A stretch of DNA of 64,000 nucleotides, taken from positions 620,001 through 684,000 of the forward strand of contig BCIG01000010.1 in the NCBI GenBank assembly GCA_001599915.1, in the 5' to 3' direction. Shown here piece after piece: positions 34,092-46,536 of this stretch (its first letter is position 1; each line of letters starts with the position of its first letter). The stretch comes from Symbiotaphrina buchneri (taxonomy: Eukaryota; Ascomycota; Symbiotaphrinales; Symbiotaphrinaceae). Position numbers and translations under genes: made by a program. The notes under the pieces were generated by a model. It made no database searches and had not been told where the DNA came from. It saw only the letters and a list, made by a program, of their open reading frames with translations.

Positions 34092-34995
34092 TCCTGGTTG
34101 TTTAGATGACAATGGCACGTTTCTCTGTCGCCTGCTTGGCCATGGTCCCGCATCATCTTCGGCGATATGTGTGGTTTTGTTTGATTATTGTACGGTCCTA
34201 GGAGTGGCTATGATTCTCATCTCTCGTCCCAGCCGCGCCACATGAAATGCGATTACGAGCGCTTGGGAGGAGTTGGACGGAGGTGCTTTGGTTTGGTCTT
34301 TCGAAATTTCATATGACAACCCCTTCTTCAAGCCGTAACTGGCCCTTTGGAACAAGCGGCACGGGACCTTGGGTGGGAAGCGTTGTATATCACAAAACAA
34401 GGTCCCTAGAGCTGAGATCTGCGCAGGGCGCGCAGTTGTTGTAGATGACACCTTTGATGGGGCCTTGCAAAGATACCAGTGCAAATAGACATCATCTTTG
34501 ACCGATCGCTACATTGAGAGTGCGAGTGACTATTGAATGCTTATGGCTTCTTTTCTTCTTGGTTCAACCAGGCATTTGTGCATCGATGATGTGCGCTGCA
34601 GTCAGGGCTGGGGCTTTGCCGAGCATTCCCCGAGTATATTCGGGCACGCGGTACGGAGCATATAAGGTACTTTTGTTACACCCAGTTACAAGTCACACAA
34701 GGTTTGGTACATTAGTTGCCTGGAAAAGAACTTGGGTCCTTGTGTGGGCGCAGGTTGACTGCTGAACGAGCGGTGAAAGAAGCAGTGAAGGGTAAGCCGT
34801 TCTTCGGTTTTGAGGGGTCACCAGCGCGCATGCAGAGAGAGGGGAAGGGGTTTCGAGTTCCGTGTTCGTCATAGTCCCGCTGCCGAGACTGCTATGCCCC
34901 ACAGAGCAAACGGTACTCGCACACGAGACAACCAAAAACCAAAGAATTGATTCGCAAAACACCAGTATTCGTATCCACAGGCTGTACAGACAACC
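34092..34995. other. Intergenic, SNF5 3' flank and EBP1-like promoter
   Basis: About 900 bp with no supported gene. Frames at 34247-34444 and 34514-34765 lack motifs. Nothing repeated. Confidence 0.5.
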
Positions 34996-36557
34996 ATGGC
35001 GGAGACAACGGAGACAGGTGAGTTCTCAGCACTTGATTAAGTCCATTGGTCCCATCTGGCAACAGAAATGCCCCCTCTTGCCCGCCTCCTGGTGCTATTG
35101 TCGAGTCCATCCAATCCTACTGAAGCAGATTTTGGCTGACGCTGAATTCGCTGCAATTGCAGACTACTCGCTCAACAACCCGGACACCCTGACCAAGTAC
35201 AAGACCGCGGCCCAGATCTCGCAGAAGGTGCTGCAAGCTGTGACAGGTGAGTTTTGCTAGCGCAAAACATCGTAATTTGGCGAAGCTGACGCTCTTCTCA
35301 CAGAATGGTGTGTTGAGGGCGAGAAGATCTTGACCCTTTGTGAAAAGGGCGACAAGCTCCTGGCGGACGAAGTCTCCAAGGTCTACAAGGGAAAGAAGAT
35401 CTCCAAAGGTCTTGATTCATGGCTTTGAAGAAGAAAGAGCCAAGCTGACGGGTCAATTACAGGTGTTGCGCACCCTACCACTGTGTCTCCTAGCTCCTAC
35501 GTCACGCCATATACCCCTCTGTCCTCAGACCCAGAAGAGGCCGAAGTAACACTAAAAGCTGGCGAGGTCGTGAATATCCAGCTTGGTGCGCAAATTGATG
35601 GCTTTGGAACCATAGTCTGCGATAATGTCATCGTCCCTTCCAAGGAGGCCGCTGCAGAGATCACCGAGCGCCAGGCGGACCTTATCCTTGCGACCTACTG
35701 GGCGAATGAGCTCCTGCTCAGGCTCATGGTTCCCCCGGGTCTGCTAGCAGCTGGTAGTGATGAAGAGAAGGCCAAGGCTTCATCAGTGAAGCCGCGAACA
35801 CAGACGAAGATCAACGCCCTGGTGCAAAAAGTTGCCGAGAGCTACGGCTGCAGCATTGTCGAAAGCACTACAAGCTGGCAATTCGAGAGAAACGAGATCG
35901 AGGGCAAGAAGAAGATTGTCCTGGCGCCCGGAGAGGGTGTCAAAGGCGAGGGTTCCCCAGAGGTCGGCGAGGTTTGGGGTGTTGAGGTTGGTGTCAGCCT
36001 CGGCAGTGGCAAGGTCAAGACACTGGCAAACCGGCCCACTCTCCATCGCCGTACTACGACGACATACGCTCTCAAGAGACAGAGCTCAAGGCAAACTCTC
36101 TCGGAGATTGTGTCGAAGTTCGGCACATTCCCGTTCAGTCTGAGGCAGCTGGATGATGAGCGTGCTGCCAAGGTTGGTGTCGTCGAGTGTGTCCGCTCAG
36201 GGGTCGTGCGACAATATGAGGTTGTTGCGGATAAGGACGGCGAGCCCGTGGCCAGAGTCTTCAGCACCGTTGGTAAGTCAGAGATCTTACAAAGCAGGTT
36301 ATGTGATTTGGCTAATGAACGGTCTTCTAGCTATCACCAAGAACGGTCTCACCCGCTTGACAGCACCTCCCACTCCTGACCTTGAGAAGTACAAGACTGA
36401 TAAAAAGATTACTGATGAAGAGATCCTGAAGATCCTGGAGCAGCCGTTATCCAAGTCAACTGGCAGCAAGAGCAAGAACAAGAAGAAGAAGAAGAAGCCT
36501 GCAAAGAAGGCTGCGGCCGAGGAAGAGGATGGTGAAGAGAGCAGCGACGATGAGTAG
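34996..36557 (+). CDS. PA2G4/EBP1-like protein (inactive methionine aminopeptidase fold)
   Basis: Exons 34996-35017, 35163-35246, 35304-35408, 35463-36272 and 36331-36557, all joined in phase 1, 415 residues. The first exon is only 22 bp. The spliced product begins MAETTETDYSLNNPDTLTKY and reads through KTAAQISQKVL, CEKGDKLL, AHPTTVSPSSYVTPYTPLSS, VVNIQLGAQIDGFGTIV and TYALKRQSSRQTLSEI. These are hallmarks of the M24 'proliferation-associated 2G4' branch, which has the aminopeptidase fold but is not known as a peptidase. The tail is Lys-rich then acidic (KSKNKKKKKKPAKK..EEEDGEESSDDE). The human and fission-yeast relatives bind ribosomes, RNA and curved DNA. Confidence 0.94.
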
Positions 36558-37476
36558 CATGCTCCTGTGATGGGTGACATTCTCAAAGAGATCCTGATGT
36601 AGGCTTGATGCCTTATCACGCACAGTTCCTGCAGGAACCGCGAAGACAAACGGTAGCCCTCCTTCCGGAGGCAGCAGCAGGTAGAAAAAGCTAGTCACAA
36701 TATAAAAGCCAAAAGCAGTGTCTAATGCCTCGTCGGGTCATGCCTTATTGAGAGTGCATGTGTATTATTCGATGCTATCTGTGACTTGGTTCTCGTGACA
36801 CACAATACTGCAGTGAATGAAGGAACCTGTTCAATGACCCCTTTAGGCGCAACCAAAGTCTCCAACCTCTCGATCCCAACCGTCTCTTTTTCGCGCTCTC
36901 ACCTTTATTTTCGGAGATCGCCGACAATATCTCTTTTTGGACATTTCTATTGTGGGTTATTATTGTTTATAGAACTCGGCAGCGCGAGAGTCTCTTCCCT
37001 TACACTTTCCGTCTCTCACCCCCGTTCAAGAACCTCCCTCCCTCGACTCTCATCACCCATCGTCAAACTCTTTCTCAACACCTGTTGAACTTCAAAACCA
37101 TCAAAACCATCCTTCTTCTATCAAACTCTCGAGATTTTGTTGCTTTGTCTGTAGTTTCTCGAGTCGTCGAGTCCTCTTACGTGTGGGCGACGGTCAGGAG
37201 GCACCACCCCTGAATCCACGCAGTGCGGCGGACTACTGGGACCTTCTCGCTTCGCCCGTCACCCTTCATCTTCATCCACCATCTCTACGGAGTACCCCTT
37301 GTGCCTCACCGCGCGACACGGATCGCGTGCCAATCTTGAAGAACAGTAGAAAGTGGTCAGGAGGAGTTGAAAACAGTTCATGTACCACATTGCCCCCAGT
37401 GTCACTCAATGTGCTCTGCTAACCCCTGTGGTAGAAATTCCGATCGCGTCCTAGAGGCGAGCCCGGGAAGCTCTCG
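36558..37476. other. Intergenic, promoter and leader of RCO1
   Basis: No supported gene. CT-rich leader from about 36870 (ccgtctctttttcgcgctctc). One copy of tacggagta at 37286-37294, about 190 bp before the start. Confidence 0.5.
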
Positions 37477-40400
37477 ATGGCTTCAGCCAGGAGCACGCGG
37501 CAGTCCAACCGCGTCTCCAGTCCTCTGAACGGTCCTACTAAGCGCAAGGAGCATCCTACCGAACCCGAGGAGCAAGCACAGAGGCAAAAGACCTTCCTGG
37601 ACAAATGGGTGGAACCTCCTCTACGGGCCCCCGCACCGAGCTTCCAAGACTACAAAGGTTTGGAGAGGCAGGGCGTGTTGGAGTACATGGCACCACTGGG
37701 AGCTCTGCCTGGGCCAAAAGTGAAAGCACGAGTCAAGATCCCTGATGCGCCCAAGAGGCCTATGAAATACAGGAATACGCCGACTGGAGGAGTGCAGGAG
37801 CGGACTGTCACACCCGAAACCACCACTACAACACCTGCCCCCGCGGCTCTTGACGCCGACCAAGATTCGACCTCGAAGACTCCTGAAGAGCAAGCTGCGC
37901 CAGTCGCCACTGTCGAACGACCAGAGATGGGGCAAGAAAACAGCGTCCCCAGTTTGCCAGGGCGGTCAATGAGCGATGCCGCTGCTCCAGCTGCACCTTT
38001 GGATCAAACTGATGACTCAAACTCCACTTCTCACACCTCTGAAGCTCGGGTGAGGCGGTCTATGCCTGCAGATGACAGGCGTACCAGTTACAAGCATGGC
38101 ATCCCCCGTGAGATTCGCCGAGTTTCCGACACTCCAATTCTCAGCTCGTCAAGTGCTCAACCAGCCGCCACCACGGTCACTTCTCCTCATGTATCCACCG
38201 GAGTGAACGGAACATCAACCCCTGCTCCGCAATTCCAAAAAGCTACAACTCCCCAGCTTACAACTCAAAATTCCAATCTCTCACCTTCCCAAGCTTCGTC
38301 ACACGCAGCACCTAACTCTCTTATCCGCTTCAATCCGGGCACGACAAGTGCAGCAGTGCACGACGCACTTGTGCGCTCAGCACAAAGTGGACATGCTCAT
38401 CTCGGTCTTGCTCTTGACAAGTTATACCGTGAGAGCCGCAAGGACCCAGCCCTGGCTGAGGTTTTGGATGCCGTCCTTGCACAACGCTTGACGCCTGAAC
38501 AGAGCATTACGTTCAAAAACTACATCAACTCCGCCAAAAAAGAGTTCAAAACTGAGAGTTCAAAGAAATCGAAGCGCCTTTCCAAATCATCGGACTCGCC
38601 GGTCAAGACTCGCACTCCGTCGTTGACATCGTCCTCTCAGGAGCGACCCCGAAATCTGCGTTCTTCGGCTGTGGCAGGTGGAGCCGCAAATAACGTGAGC
38701 GAGGTGGAAGCGACGGCACGAGCTAAGCAGCACCACAACCCAACCAAAACTCCCGACTTGCCAAAAGGTGAGGCAGCACCTCAAAAAGAGGCTGCAGCAA
38801 CTATGCCGGCGAAGACATCATCTGCAGCGGAAAAGTCCAAAGCGGGCTCCAAAGCGGGTCGTCGCTCAGCCAGTCTCTCCTCGATGTCCTCGCTGTCATC
38901 GATCGACCAGACTATCGAAGAGCCAGGGATGGACCTGGGCGCCGCCAAATCGACCACCGAGACCCCTGCTAAACCCCAACCAATTACCTCCACCAAAACC
39001 GGGCCATCGCTTGGAATCAAAAAGTTACACCTTTCCGCGCCCCGTCCACCACCTTCTCATAACACTCTCAAACGGTCATCGGAAACTGCTGGTCTGGCGG
39101 CTGAAGATGAAGAGCCACTGGAAACCAAGAAGGCAAAGCTAGCTCGATCTTTTGAAGATTACAGTGTGCGAGAAAGCCACGTTCGGAATCCCCCTCGTCG
39201 TCGAACGACCTCTGCCGCACCAGCTGGGCAGTCGGTGACTGCAAAAGCAACATCTACGCCAGCTTACTCGACTCGCTCTCGCAACGGCGCTGCCAAAGAG
39301 GTGTTGAGAGATGACCCTACCGACCTCGATACGCCGGTGTCCTCAAGCCCGCCGGAGTTATCTCTCCCTCCGCCTACTGCTAAGAACAGTCTTTCGCGTC
39401 AAGCAGCTCCAAGCTTGAATGGCCGTCCTGCCAGGAGTGGGAAGAAGCCAAGGGTCATGATGTCGTAAGTATCTTATCTCTTCTACTAGTCATTCGTTGT
39501 GTTTTTACTTGATTTGGAATTTGTGATGTTTGATGCATGTACCTATGGTTCTTGCCTATCTACATCAATCTCGGCTTGAGCAACGTCATGTGGACGCTAG
39601 CATTGGAGACGCGAATTTCTGTCACAGCTTTCATTTTGCCGCCCGTTCTCCTGCTGAAAATGCTGACGCTGAGGTTTTTTTTAGTCCTGTGAAGAAGAGG
39701 GCAGGTGTTATCGCTGGTATTGCTCGTGCGGAAGCAAGCAGGAATAGCCCCGTCGGTTACAGTAACGAGGATTCTGAGCAGGTATGACAACGCATCTTCC
39801 CCACCATTTCTTACAGATGATTGGGCCACATGTCTCTCTTCACGTACACCGCTATCCCCAAAGAGAAAGCAATCGCTCTGCCAGACTCTACCATGCTTTT
39901 CGCAAGGCTGACTTCTGGATTACAGCATGAGAACAATGACTTTTGCTCAGCCTGTGGTGGCAGTGGGCAACTCCTTTGCTGCGATGGGTGTGTTCGTTCG
40001 TTTCACTTCACGTGCCTCGATCCTCCTATCGCACCAGAGAACACCCCCGAGGACACCTGGTTCTGTTATGTGTGTGAAGCTAAGAGGAGCCCCAAACCGA
40101 AGCCTCCTAGAGGCCTCTTCGCGGCGTTGATGGCAAACCTTGACAAGAAGAACCCTGTGGCGTTCAACTTACCTTTTGAGATCCGTGACTATTTTGAGGG
40201 CGTCAAGACCGGTGAAGAGGGCGAGTATGAGGACGCGGTGACTCATAAGCAAAAGTAACATTCCTTTCAGTCTTACATCTTCGTTGCTAACAGGAAACAG
40301 GGCGCGCGGTGGTGGCTGGGAAGAAATCGCCGACCTCAAGAAGCTCAGAGATGCGAAGGGTCGTATGGTGATCTGCTTCCGTTGCGGGAAGTCTTCTTTG

Positions 40401-41352
40401 AATGGCCAGATGATCCTATCCTGTGATTTCTGCGCACTGGAATGGCATCTTGACTGTTTGGATCCGCCCATGGCTAACCCTCCCCCACGTGCTGCGAACG
40501 GCAAAGCCAGGCACCCTTGGATGTGCCCTAACCATGTTGATCATGAACTTCTTGATCTTGACCCTTCGGCCAGACGCAACCGCACAGAAGGCGTCGTCCA
40601 CAGAGTGCGACGCCCTAAGAAGGCTCGAATTGTCGATACTGCACTTCGCCGCGGGTTCAAGAACAACGGCCTTATTGAAATCGAGAACGAACCTAGTGAT
40701 GACGAAGGGTTCTTCGAGCAGCAAGAATTTGGCGTTGTTTATCGCCTTCCTGAACGTGGTGTCAAGCTGGACTTCATCGACCGCGTCAAACGGTACGCAT
40801 CTCCTCCACCTCCGCTGCTACATCTCATACTGACTTTGATTGCTAGGAGCAGGAAGCAGGCGGCTTCTCTAACAAATGGGACGGCTACGACAACTACCCC
40901 AGTTCCGGCCGAAACGCGCCCAAGTGTGCAACCTGAGGCTAAACTGCCAACTGAGTTCTCGAATCATTCCCTCCTCGACCGCAAAGCGGCTCTCAATCTT
41001 ACCCAGCTGGCGACCCAAAACAGCGAGCTCAGCAGCGACGAGCTAGAGAATCTGCTTGCTACGCTCATTGTAAGTCACTTGAAGCCTAACCTATGGAAGC
41101 CTGCATCAAGTGACGTCATGACTAACTTCCCTTGTACCACAGGCTGAAGCCCCCGATGAAGTCTTGAACACGACGGAGCAGCCTGCCGGGACTCCGCGGA
41201 AGGTGTCGAACCATGTTCCTGCTTCCCCGCCTACCCCAGAGTCTGGCGCCGAGCAAGAGCAGATGAGCAAGGAGAAGGAGCGGGCTTCGTTGCTGATACT
41301 CCAGGATCTCATTCAAAAGCGCTTAGCCAGCCTTGATGAGAGCCAGGCATGA
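37477..41352 (+). CDS. rco1: Double-PHD-finger protein, Rco1-like (Rpd3S histone deacetylase complex)
   Basis: Six exons: 37477-39464, 39685-39781, 39926-40254, 40301-40792, 40847-41069 and 41143-41352; 1112 residues. The first 660 residues are disordered, Ser/Thr/Pro-rich and dotted with basic patches. PHD1 sits at about 700-750 (FCSACGGSGQLLCCDGCVRS, FHFTCLDPP, WFCYVC). A conserved linker with FNLPFEIRDYFEGVK follows, then PHD2 at about 828-890 (ICFRCGKSS, LSCDFCALEWHLDCLDPPM, WMCPNH). Two PHD fingers with the intervening Sin3-interaction stretch are typical of Rco1 (fission yeast Cph1). The family recruits deacetylase to transcribed nucleosomes. The introns flanking exon 2 (220 and 144 bp) are longer than the local norm, and the small exon 2 rests on splice-site and phase fit. 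Confidence 0.9.
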
Positions 41353-42630
41353 GCTGAGATTTGTTATGACCCCCACTAGTGATTGTCATCTTACATTGCG
41401 GAACGACGATCTGTGCATATTTGGTTAGCGGGATTAGGCGATGAGGTTTTGTGCTTCGGGGAGGTATCTGAGCGGATCTGCGCAGTGCAGATGTGATATC
41501 GAATCATCCTCCTCTGGGATCATGGGACCTTGTGCATGGCCATTACTGGCCCTGGCATCAGCGCACTGGTTTGTTTGTTTGTTTCTATTGTGTTTTCTGC
41601 TGCTGTTTTCATCTCGGTCCCCTGCCTGCGAGTGGTATGGCTTTCTCCAGAGTCAGCAAATCCACCTGCTCAGGGCTGAGGTTGAATAGCTAGCTAGCAG
41701 CAGCGCAACGTTGCGTGCCCTCGTGGCTCTTCGGCGTGTCTATGTGTCTTGCATACCCTTCCTGCCCTCCAGGTGTCTTGTTTTGGCCCCAGGTGGTCCA
41801 GGGCTCCGACACGCATGGCTTTGTCTTCGTTCTTTTCCGAGGCCTCATGGAGGATAGGAAAGGCGTCGTCGTGATGGTGATGGACTGTGTGCCTTTTCTA
41901 CGAATGGCAAGGAAAGGAAAGGAAAGCAAAGAGGAGAGGAACGGAAAGGCAAAGGCTCGAATTCCCAACCTCCCACCCGGACGGCTTGGCTAGGCAGGCG
42001 CAGACGCAGATGCACATGCAGATGCACACATTGTTTTCATGTACTTTTACAGATTATTCGGTGCAGGCCAAGTGGGATGGTCCGGACCTCAGTCGCAAGC
42101 AGTTCGGCGCAGTCAGCGCGCTTTCCTGCGTGCGTTGCATGCGTGCATATGCCTGGATGCCATGGATGGGATGGTTAGATAACTAACTAACGAAATCAAT
42201 ACAAACGAGCTTACTTCATGAACTTCTTCTTTCCTTTGCATTGCTTTGTGTGTGTCGCTGTGGATGGCTAAGTGAGTGCTAATGTTGGGGGTCTCATGAT
42301 GCTGCAGTGCAGTATAGAGTGCAGTGGGGACTTGGACTGTAGCTTTTTCGGTTTCGGTGAGTGAGGGGGTAGAGGAGATGTGGCTAAGATTTACAACAAG
42401 TAAGTTCGGTGAAAAGAGATAGGAATCAGCTGTATTGCAATGAGTAGCTTATCAAGAGACAAAGCTATAGCTACCCCTACTCTATCTATGATGAGCTCAG
42501 CAGCAGATGTCATTATTCTCTTGCCGTCAAAGCCAGCAGGCAAGCAAGCAATCGCAGAAACGCCAAAGGACTCCAAGCACCCGTGTACGAGCAGGGGCAC
42601 CTGCCCCGTGAGGACAAAGCCAAGCAAAGA
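41353..42630. other. Convergent spacer between RCO1 and DNA ligase I
   Basis: No supported gene in 1.3 kb. It contains simple stretches: aaggaaaggaaaggaaag near 41910, a cagatgcacatgcagatgcac run near 42008, and taactaactaac near 42180. Open frames (41441-41689, 41715-41993) have no motif. Confidence 0.5.
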
Positions 42631-45600
42631 CTAATACTCGAAATCATCATCCACCGCCGGGCCTTTACTCTTCGTCACGCTCTCCTGCTTGCGATACATA
42701 TCCGCCACCTGGCGGCTTGTCGTCGCCTCGGCCGGTTTCTTATCATCCCGGACCCTGATGAAGCGAGGGAACCTCAAGCTGACGCCACGCTCATCCTTCA
42801 GATCCACGCCCAGCCCAATGGCCGCCTTGTATCGGGGACTCAGCGTGAGGTCCGCGCTCTTCACCTCCCACACGAAGCGCGGCTCGAACCACACGTCTGG
42901 CTGATCTTTGGCGACGGAATAATGCGAATAGAATGGTTTGGGCTTGCTGATGGCGATGGCGGAGAGGTCGGAGTGAAGGGACTCGAGCATTGCTTCGCTG
43001 AAGCCGGTGCCGATGTTGCAGACGGTTTCGTAGGTGTCGGACGAGGAGTTGTAGCAGGCGAGGAGGAAGGCGCCGTACACCGAGGTACGCTTGCCTTTGC
43101 CGAAATAGGCGCCGAGCACCACGAGATCGAGCGAGTCGCCGATGCCAGCAAGGTAATCTTTCTTGATCTGCGCATGCGAGGTTAGATATCATCAGATGGG
43201 GATTGGATAAGGATATAAAATACCTTGAGCCAGTTACGACTACGTCTGGATGGCTCATACCCGCTCTCTTCACCGTCAAGCATTTTCACCATGAGACCCT
43301 CACAGGAGGCCTTGACACTCTCATCAAGGAGATGTTGGATCTCATCAATCTCTGATGTATCTCCTCCTTGTGCGAAGGAGAATTCTCCTTCCACTTCCTG
43401 GAAGGCATTGTGAAGGAGCTCCCGACGTTCACGAAGCGGCTTCCTGACGATTGACTGGACAACATAAGCATGATTCAATAGGACTGGACGGGTACACCAA
43501 CCTCTCCGTTCAGGAACAGAATATCGAATGCAAAGACGCAAACTTTCACCGTGACTTCTTCCGCCTTCACATCTTTCCTCTTCCTCGTCATCAGCTGCTG
43601 GAAGGGGAGCACCTTCTTCTCCACAAGATCCCAGGCCACTGTCTCGCAGTCGAGCACGAAGCTGGTCGTTTCAGGCTTGACCCAGGTAGGTAACTTCTGT
43701 AGAATGTCGGGATATTTCTTCGAAAGATCTTCAGAGTTTCTGGAGAAGATTGCTGACAAGCCTTTCTCACCTTTCCGCGAAGAAGGGTTGACATGTAAGA
43801 TGTTGTTGGAGAATTGATCAGGTGAGTCCGTTGATACATAATGTATCTGAGCCCGTTCTCCGTCATACTTGTATTCACAAGTGAAATTCTTATTCTCGAA
43901 ACGATCAAGTACCTCAGTGATACTCTTTGTAGGCTTTGCTAACATGGGCTTCAATGGGACACCAGGCCGTAGCTTGCAGTTGTCCTTGAGGTTGAAGATG
44001 CCGTGCTCTAAGATCGCAGGGATGATTACTTCATAGCTCGGAAGCTCGCTGAGAAAAGTCAGATGAGTACCGTAAGTGGATGCAGGACACTTTACCTGTA
44101 GACAGACTTCAGGATGGATTCGCCCTTCTCCAGCTGCTCCGTGCTGGGCAACTTCTGCCCTTTTTGCTGAGTCTCATGTGCGACAACAGCTTGGGCAAGA
44201 GCTACCAAGACCGTTTTGTCTGCAAGACCTAGTCTCATTTTCCCCTCCAAAGCTCTTACAATGAACTTTGCTTCGCTGGGTCCGCCCTTGTCCTTCGTTA
44301 TATCGACACCTTTGCTACCTTTGCCAGCTAAACTTGCGTCTGCCGCTGAGAGCAACTTCTTGATCTCCCCAATTTTTCGAGTTTGAGCACCCTGGCCTTC
44401 GGTGGTTGCAATCTTCATCAAGCCTTGGTGTACCCCTCGCACGGTAAGTGGTTTGGGCTTGAACATAGTGGGCTGATTAGATCTGCTCTTTGCTGCTACC
44501 AGACCTAGATCACCAATCTCATTCTGATCTGCTTTGATAACCTGGAGACTTCGCCCGGTACTCTCACCGATTGCTTTCATGATCAGCGATTCGCCAATGC
44601 CCAGTTCGATCCCTGCATAATCCGCCGCCAACTTGTTGATCATTAGTTGTACAGTGGGGAGCAGATCTTCTGGTGTGAGTCGGAGAACCTGACGTAGAAA
44701 GAGAGAGCAGTAGGCTAAAATTTGTAGACGTTTTGTTGTGAGTTCAATAAGAGAAAACGTCGTGCACAAAGCCGCGTATGGGACAGGTTCCCCAGGTTTC
44801 CAATCTGGGTAGGGATCCTGGCCACCCGATTTCAGGGTGGTTTGTATCTTCTCCCTGGCTTTAGCTGCAACCTCCGGTTTATCTTCTTCTTCCGATTCTG
44901 CAGCTGCTTCTTCTGCGTCGGACGGATCAGTATCCCCTGGCGATAGTGCCTCCGCTGCAGCGACAGCTTCCTCCATCTGCCTTTTTGGAGGGCTCCTTTC
45001 TTGGGTATCTGTCTCTGCTTTTATCTTGGAATTCCCGTCTGGCAGTTTATTTCCATTCACTTTAGCTTTCGATTCTTCGGGTCTCAGATTCTTGGACATT
45101 TTCACAGGCTCCCTTTGCGGCTTGTTGTCCGCTCGACGTTGCCGTTTAGTTACAGGTTCGTCGTCAGACTCCGCACCGTCGCTTTCATCGAGTTGTTCTT
45201 CCTTGACCGGCATTGGAGATGAAGATGCCACGCTTGCCTTTGGAGAGCTCGGATGCGGCCGCTTCTTGCTATCTGTTTACAAGGTACCATCAGTGCTGCC
45301 GAAGTGGAGTACCATGATAGATCATCTGCTTACCAGCACCGTTGATCCCGCCGTCTTGCTCAGAATCCGTGGCTTGGGGGACGTTATCCTCAGTCTCAGG
45401 CTCCCTAAGTGTTCCCACCCCATTCGTATCGACCTCCATTTCGTCCTCTGCTTTGACCTGTGGTTCCCCCTTTATGCCATCGTGTGCATCTTCTTCGTTT
45501 GCGTCAGGCTTGGGCTTAGCGAAGCTGAGCTTCGACTGTTGCGGTTGTGCCGCTGGTGCTCCATTGGGACGCCCAAAGAATTTCCTGTAGAAATAGCGAC

Positions 45601-45793
45601 CGTTAGCCACATTGTACGATTGATGAGTTCAGTAATTTAGATGACTGCCGCTCTTTCACAGTGGACAGCAAGCTCATCGTGATGTTTCTTTTGCTCCCCT
45701 CGGTAATGAAACCCACCCCAAAGTCAACTGCGCAGGCTTAACATACCCCAATGTAGCCTGCTTCGGCTGTTTTGCCTTGTCTTTCGCCGGCAT
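42631..45793 (-). CDS. cdc9: ATP-dependent DNA ligase I (Cdc9/Lig1)
   Basis: Six minus-strand exons: 45793-45747, 45584-45334, 45272-44096, 44048-43502, 43454-43224 and 43167-42631; 929 residues from MPAKDK. The first splice builds the PCNA-binding PIP box QATLGKFF, which is otherwise cut. A charged linker and the DNA-binding domain (DPYPDWKPGEPVPYAALC.., IGIGE-like ELGIGESLI) follow. The adenylation core has KPMLAKPT and EYKYDGERAQIH with catalytic Lys552, and the C-terminal OB fold includes VVLGAYFGKGKR and WFEPRFVWEVK. It joins Okazaki fragments in the nucleus. The same frame stays open for about 110 codons upstream of MPAKDK (see the next entry). The ATG at 45793 is the only one in that frame. 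Confidence 0.95.
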
Positions 45794-46135
45794 GTTGAAA
45801 GTATTGATCCAATGAAGTGCACCTTTGAACTGGTCCAACAAGCCTGATGTCCGCGAGCTATAGTGGAAGAGCCTGCGCCCTGTTCCAGCAGGCAAGTAGT
45901 TCAATCGCAAAGGATGGGGGGTCGTAGAAGCTCGAGTAACCGGAGAAGAGAGTAGCAGCCTGGTCTGGGTTGAGTATCCACGAAGTCCAGATGCTGACTT
46001 TGGGATCGTATTGCCGCCGAGAGCTAGGACACCGACGATCGAAGGTTGGTTCTTGGAGAAGATACCACCACAGGGCTGCTGGCCTAAACACCGGCGGAGA
46101 GCCAGGACGGCATGGAAATGCACTTGCAAATGCAC
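45794..46135 (-). other. Upstream open frame of DNA ligase I: possible mitochondrial presequence without ATG
   Basis: Directly in frame with MPAKDK, 114 codons remain open before a stop at about 46150. The translation is rich in Arg, Ser, Leu and His (LRGYSTQTRLLLSSPVTR, GTGRRLFHYSSRTS) with a single acidic residue, as in mitochondrial presequences. No ATG exists in this stretch. Budding-yeast CDC9 makes nuclear and mitochondrial ligase from two AUGs; here the longer form would need a near-cognate codon (GTG at 46135 or CTG/TTG) or an upstream spliced exon. The frame and composition are seen; the targeting role is inferred. Confidence 0.5.
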
Positions 46136-46213
46136 TTTGGCTGAGCTTCAAAGCTAGGCAGGCAGTATCTCTCTGTAGTTGACCGAATTACTGGATTGGG
46201 AAACGTGGAGAGA

Positions 46214-46219
46214 ACGCGT
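46214..46219. promoter_or_regulatory. MCB-type element (ACGCGT) upstream of DNA ligase I
   Basis: The palindrome acgcgt lies about 420 bp before the ligase ATG and about 80 bp before the upstream open frame; a related gtcgcgt follows at 46232. In budding yeast this MluI box, bound by MBF, drives S-phase genes including CDC9. A 6-mer occurs often by chance, so this rests on position only. Confidence 0.35.
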
Positions 46220-46536
46220 CGGGGTGGTGATGTCGCGTAAATTAAGAGTGCTGGGTCCGTGCGTTGAGGGGCATCCTTGAGCGCACGAAGGCTCAGGGGC
46301 CTATCATGCCTGGCATGTACGACTTCTTGTATGATGAAGAGAGCGGTACGGCTACAAAATATTTTCTAAATCGGCAGGCGTGTGCTCATTGCGTTGATGA
46401 GTCTATCTACATCATGGAAACTACGAAAGAGCAGCCTATACCATCATCATATCCCGCCTTTATTGCCCAAGTCCGTTTGCTGCAATGCCTTCGACTCTGG
46501 AGGAGTACTCCGTACAAGACCGGTAAATCGAACTCT

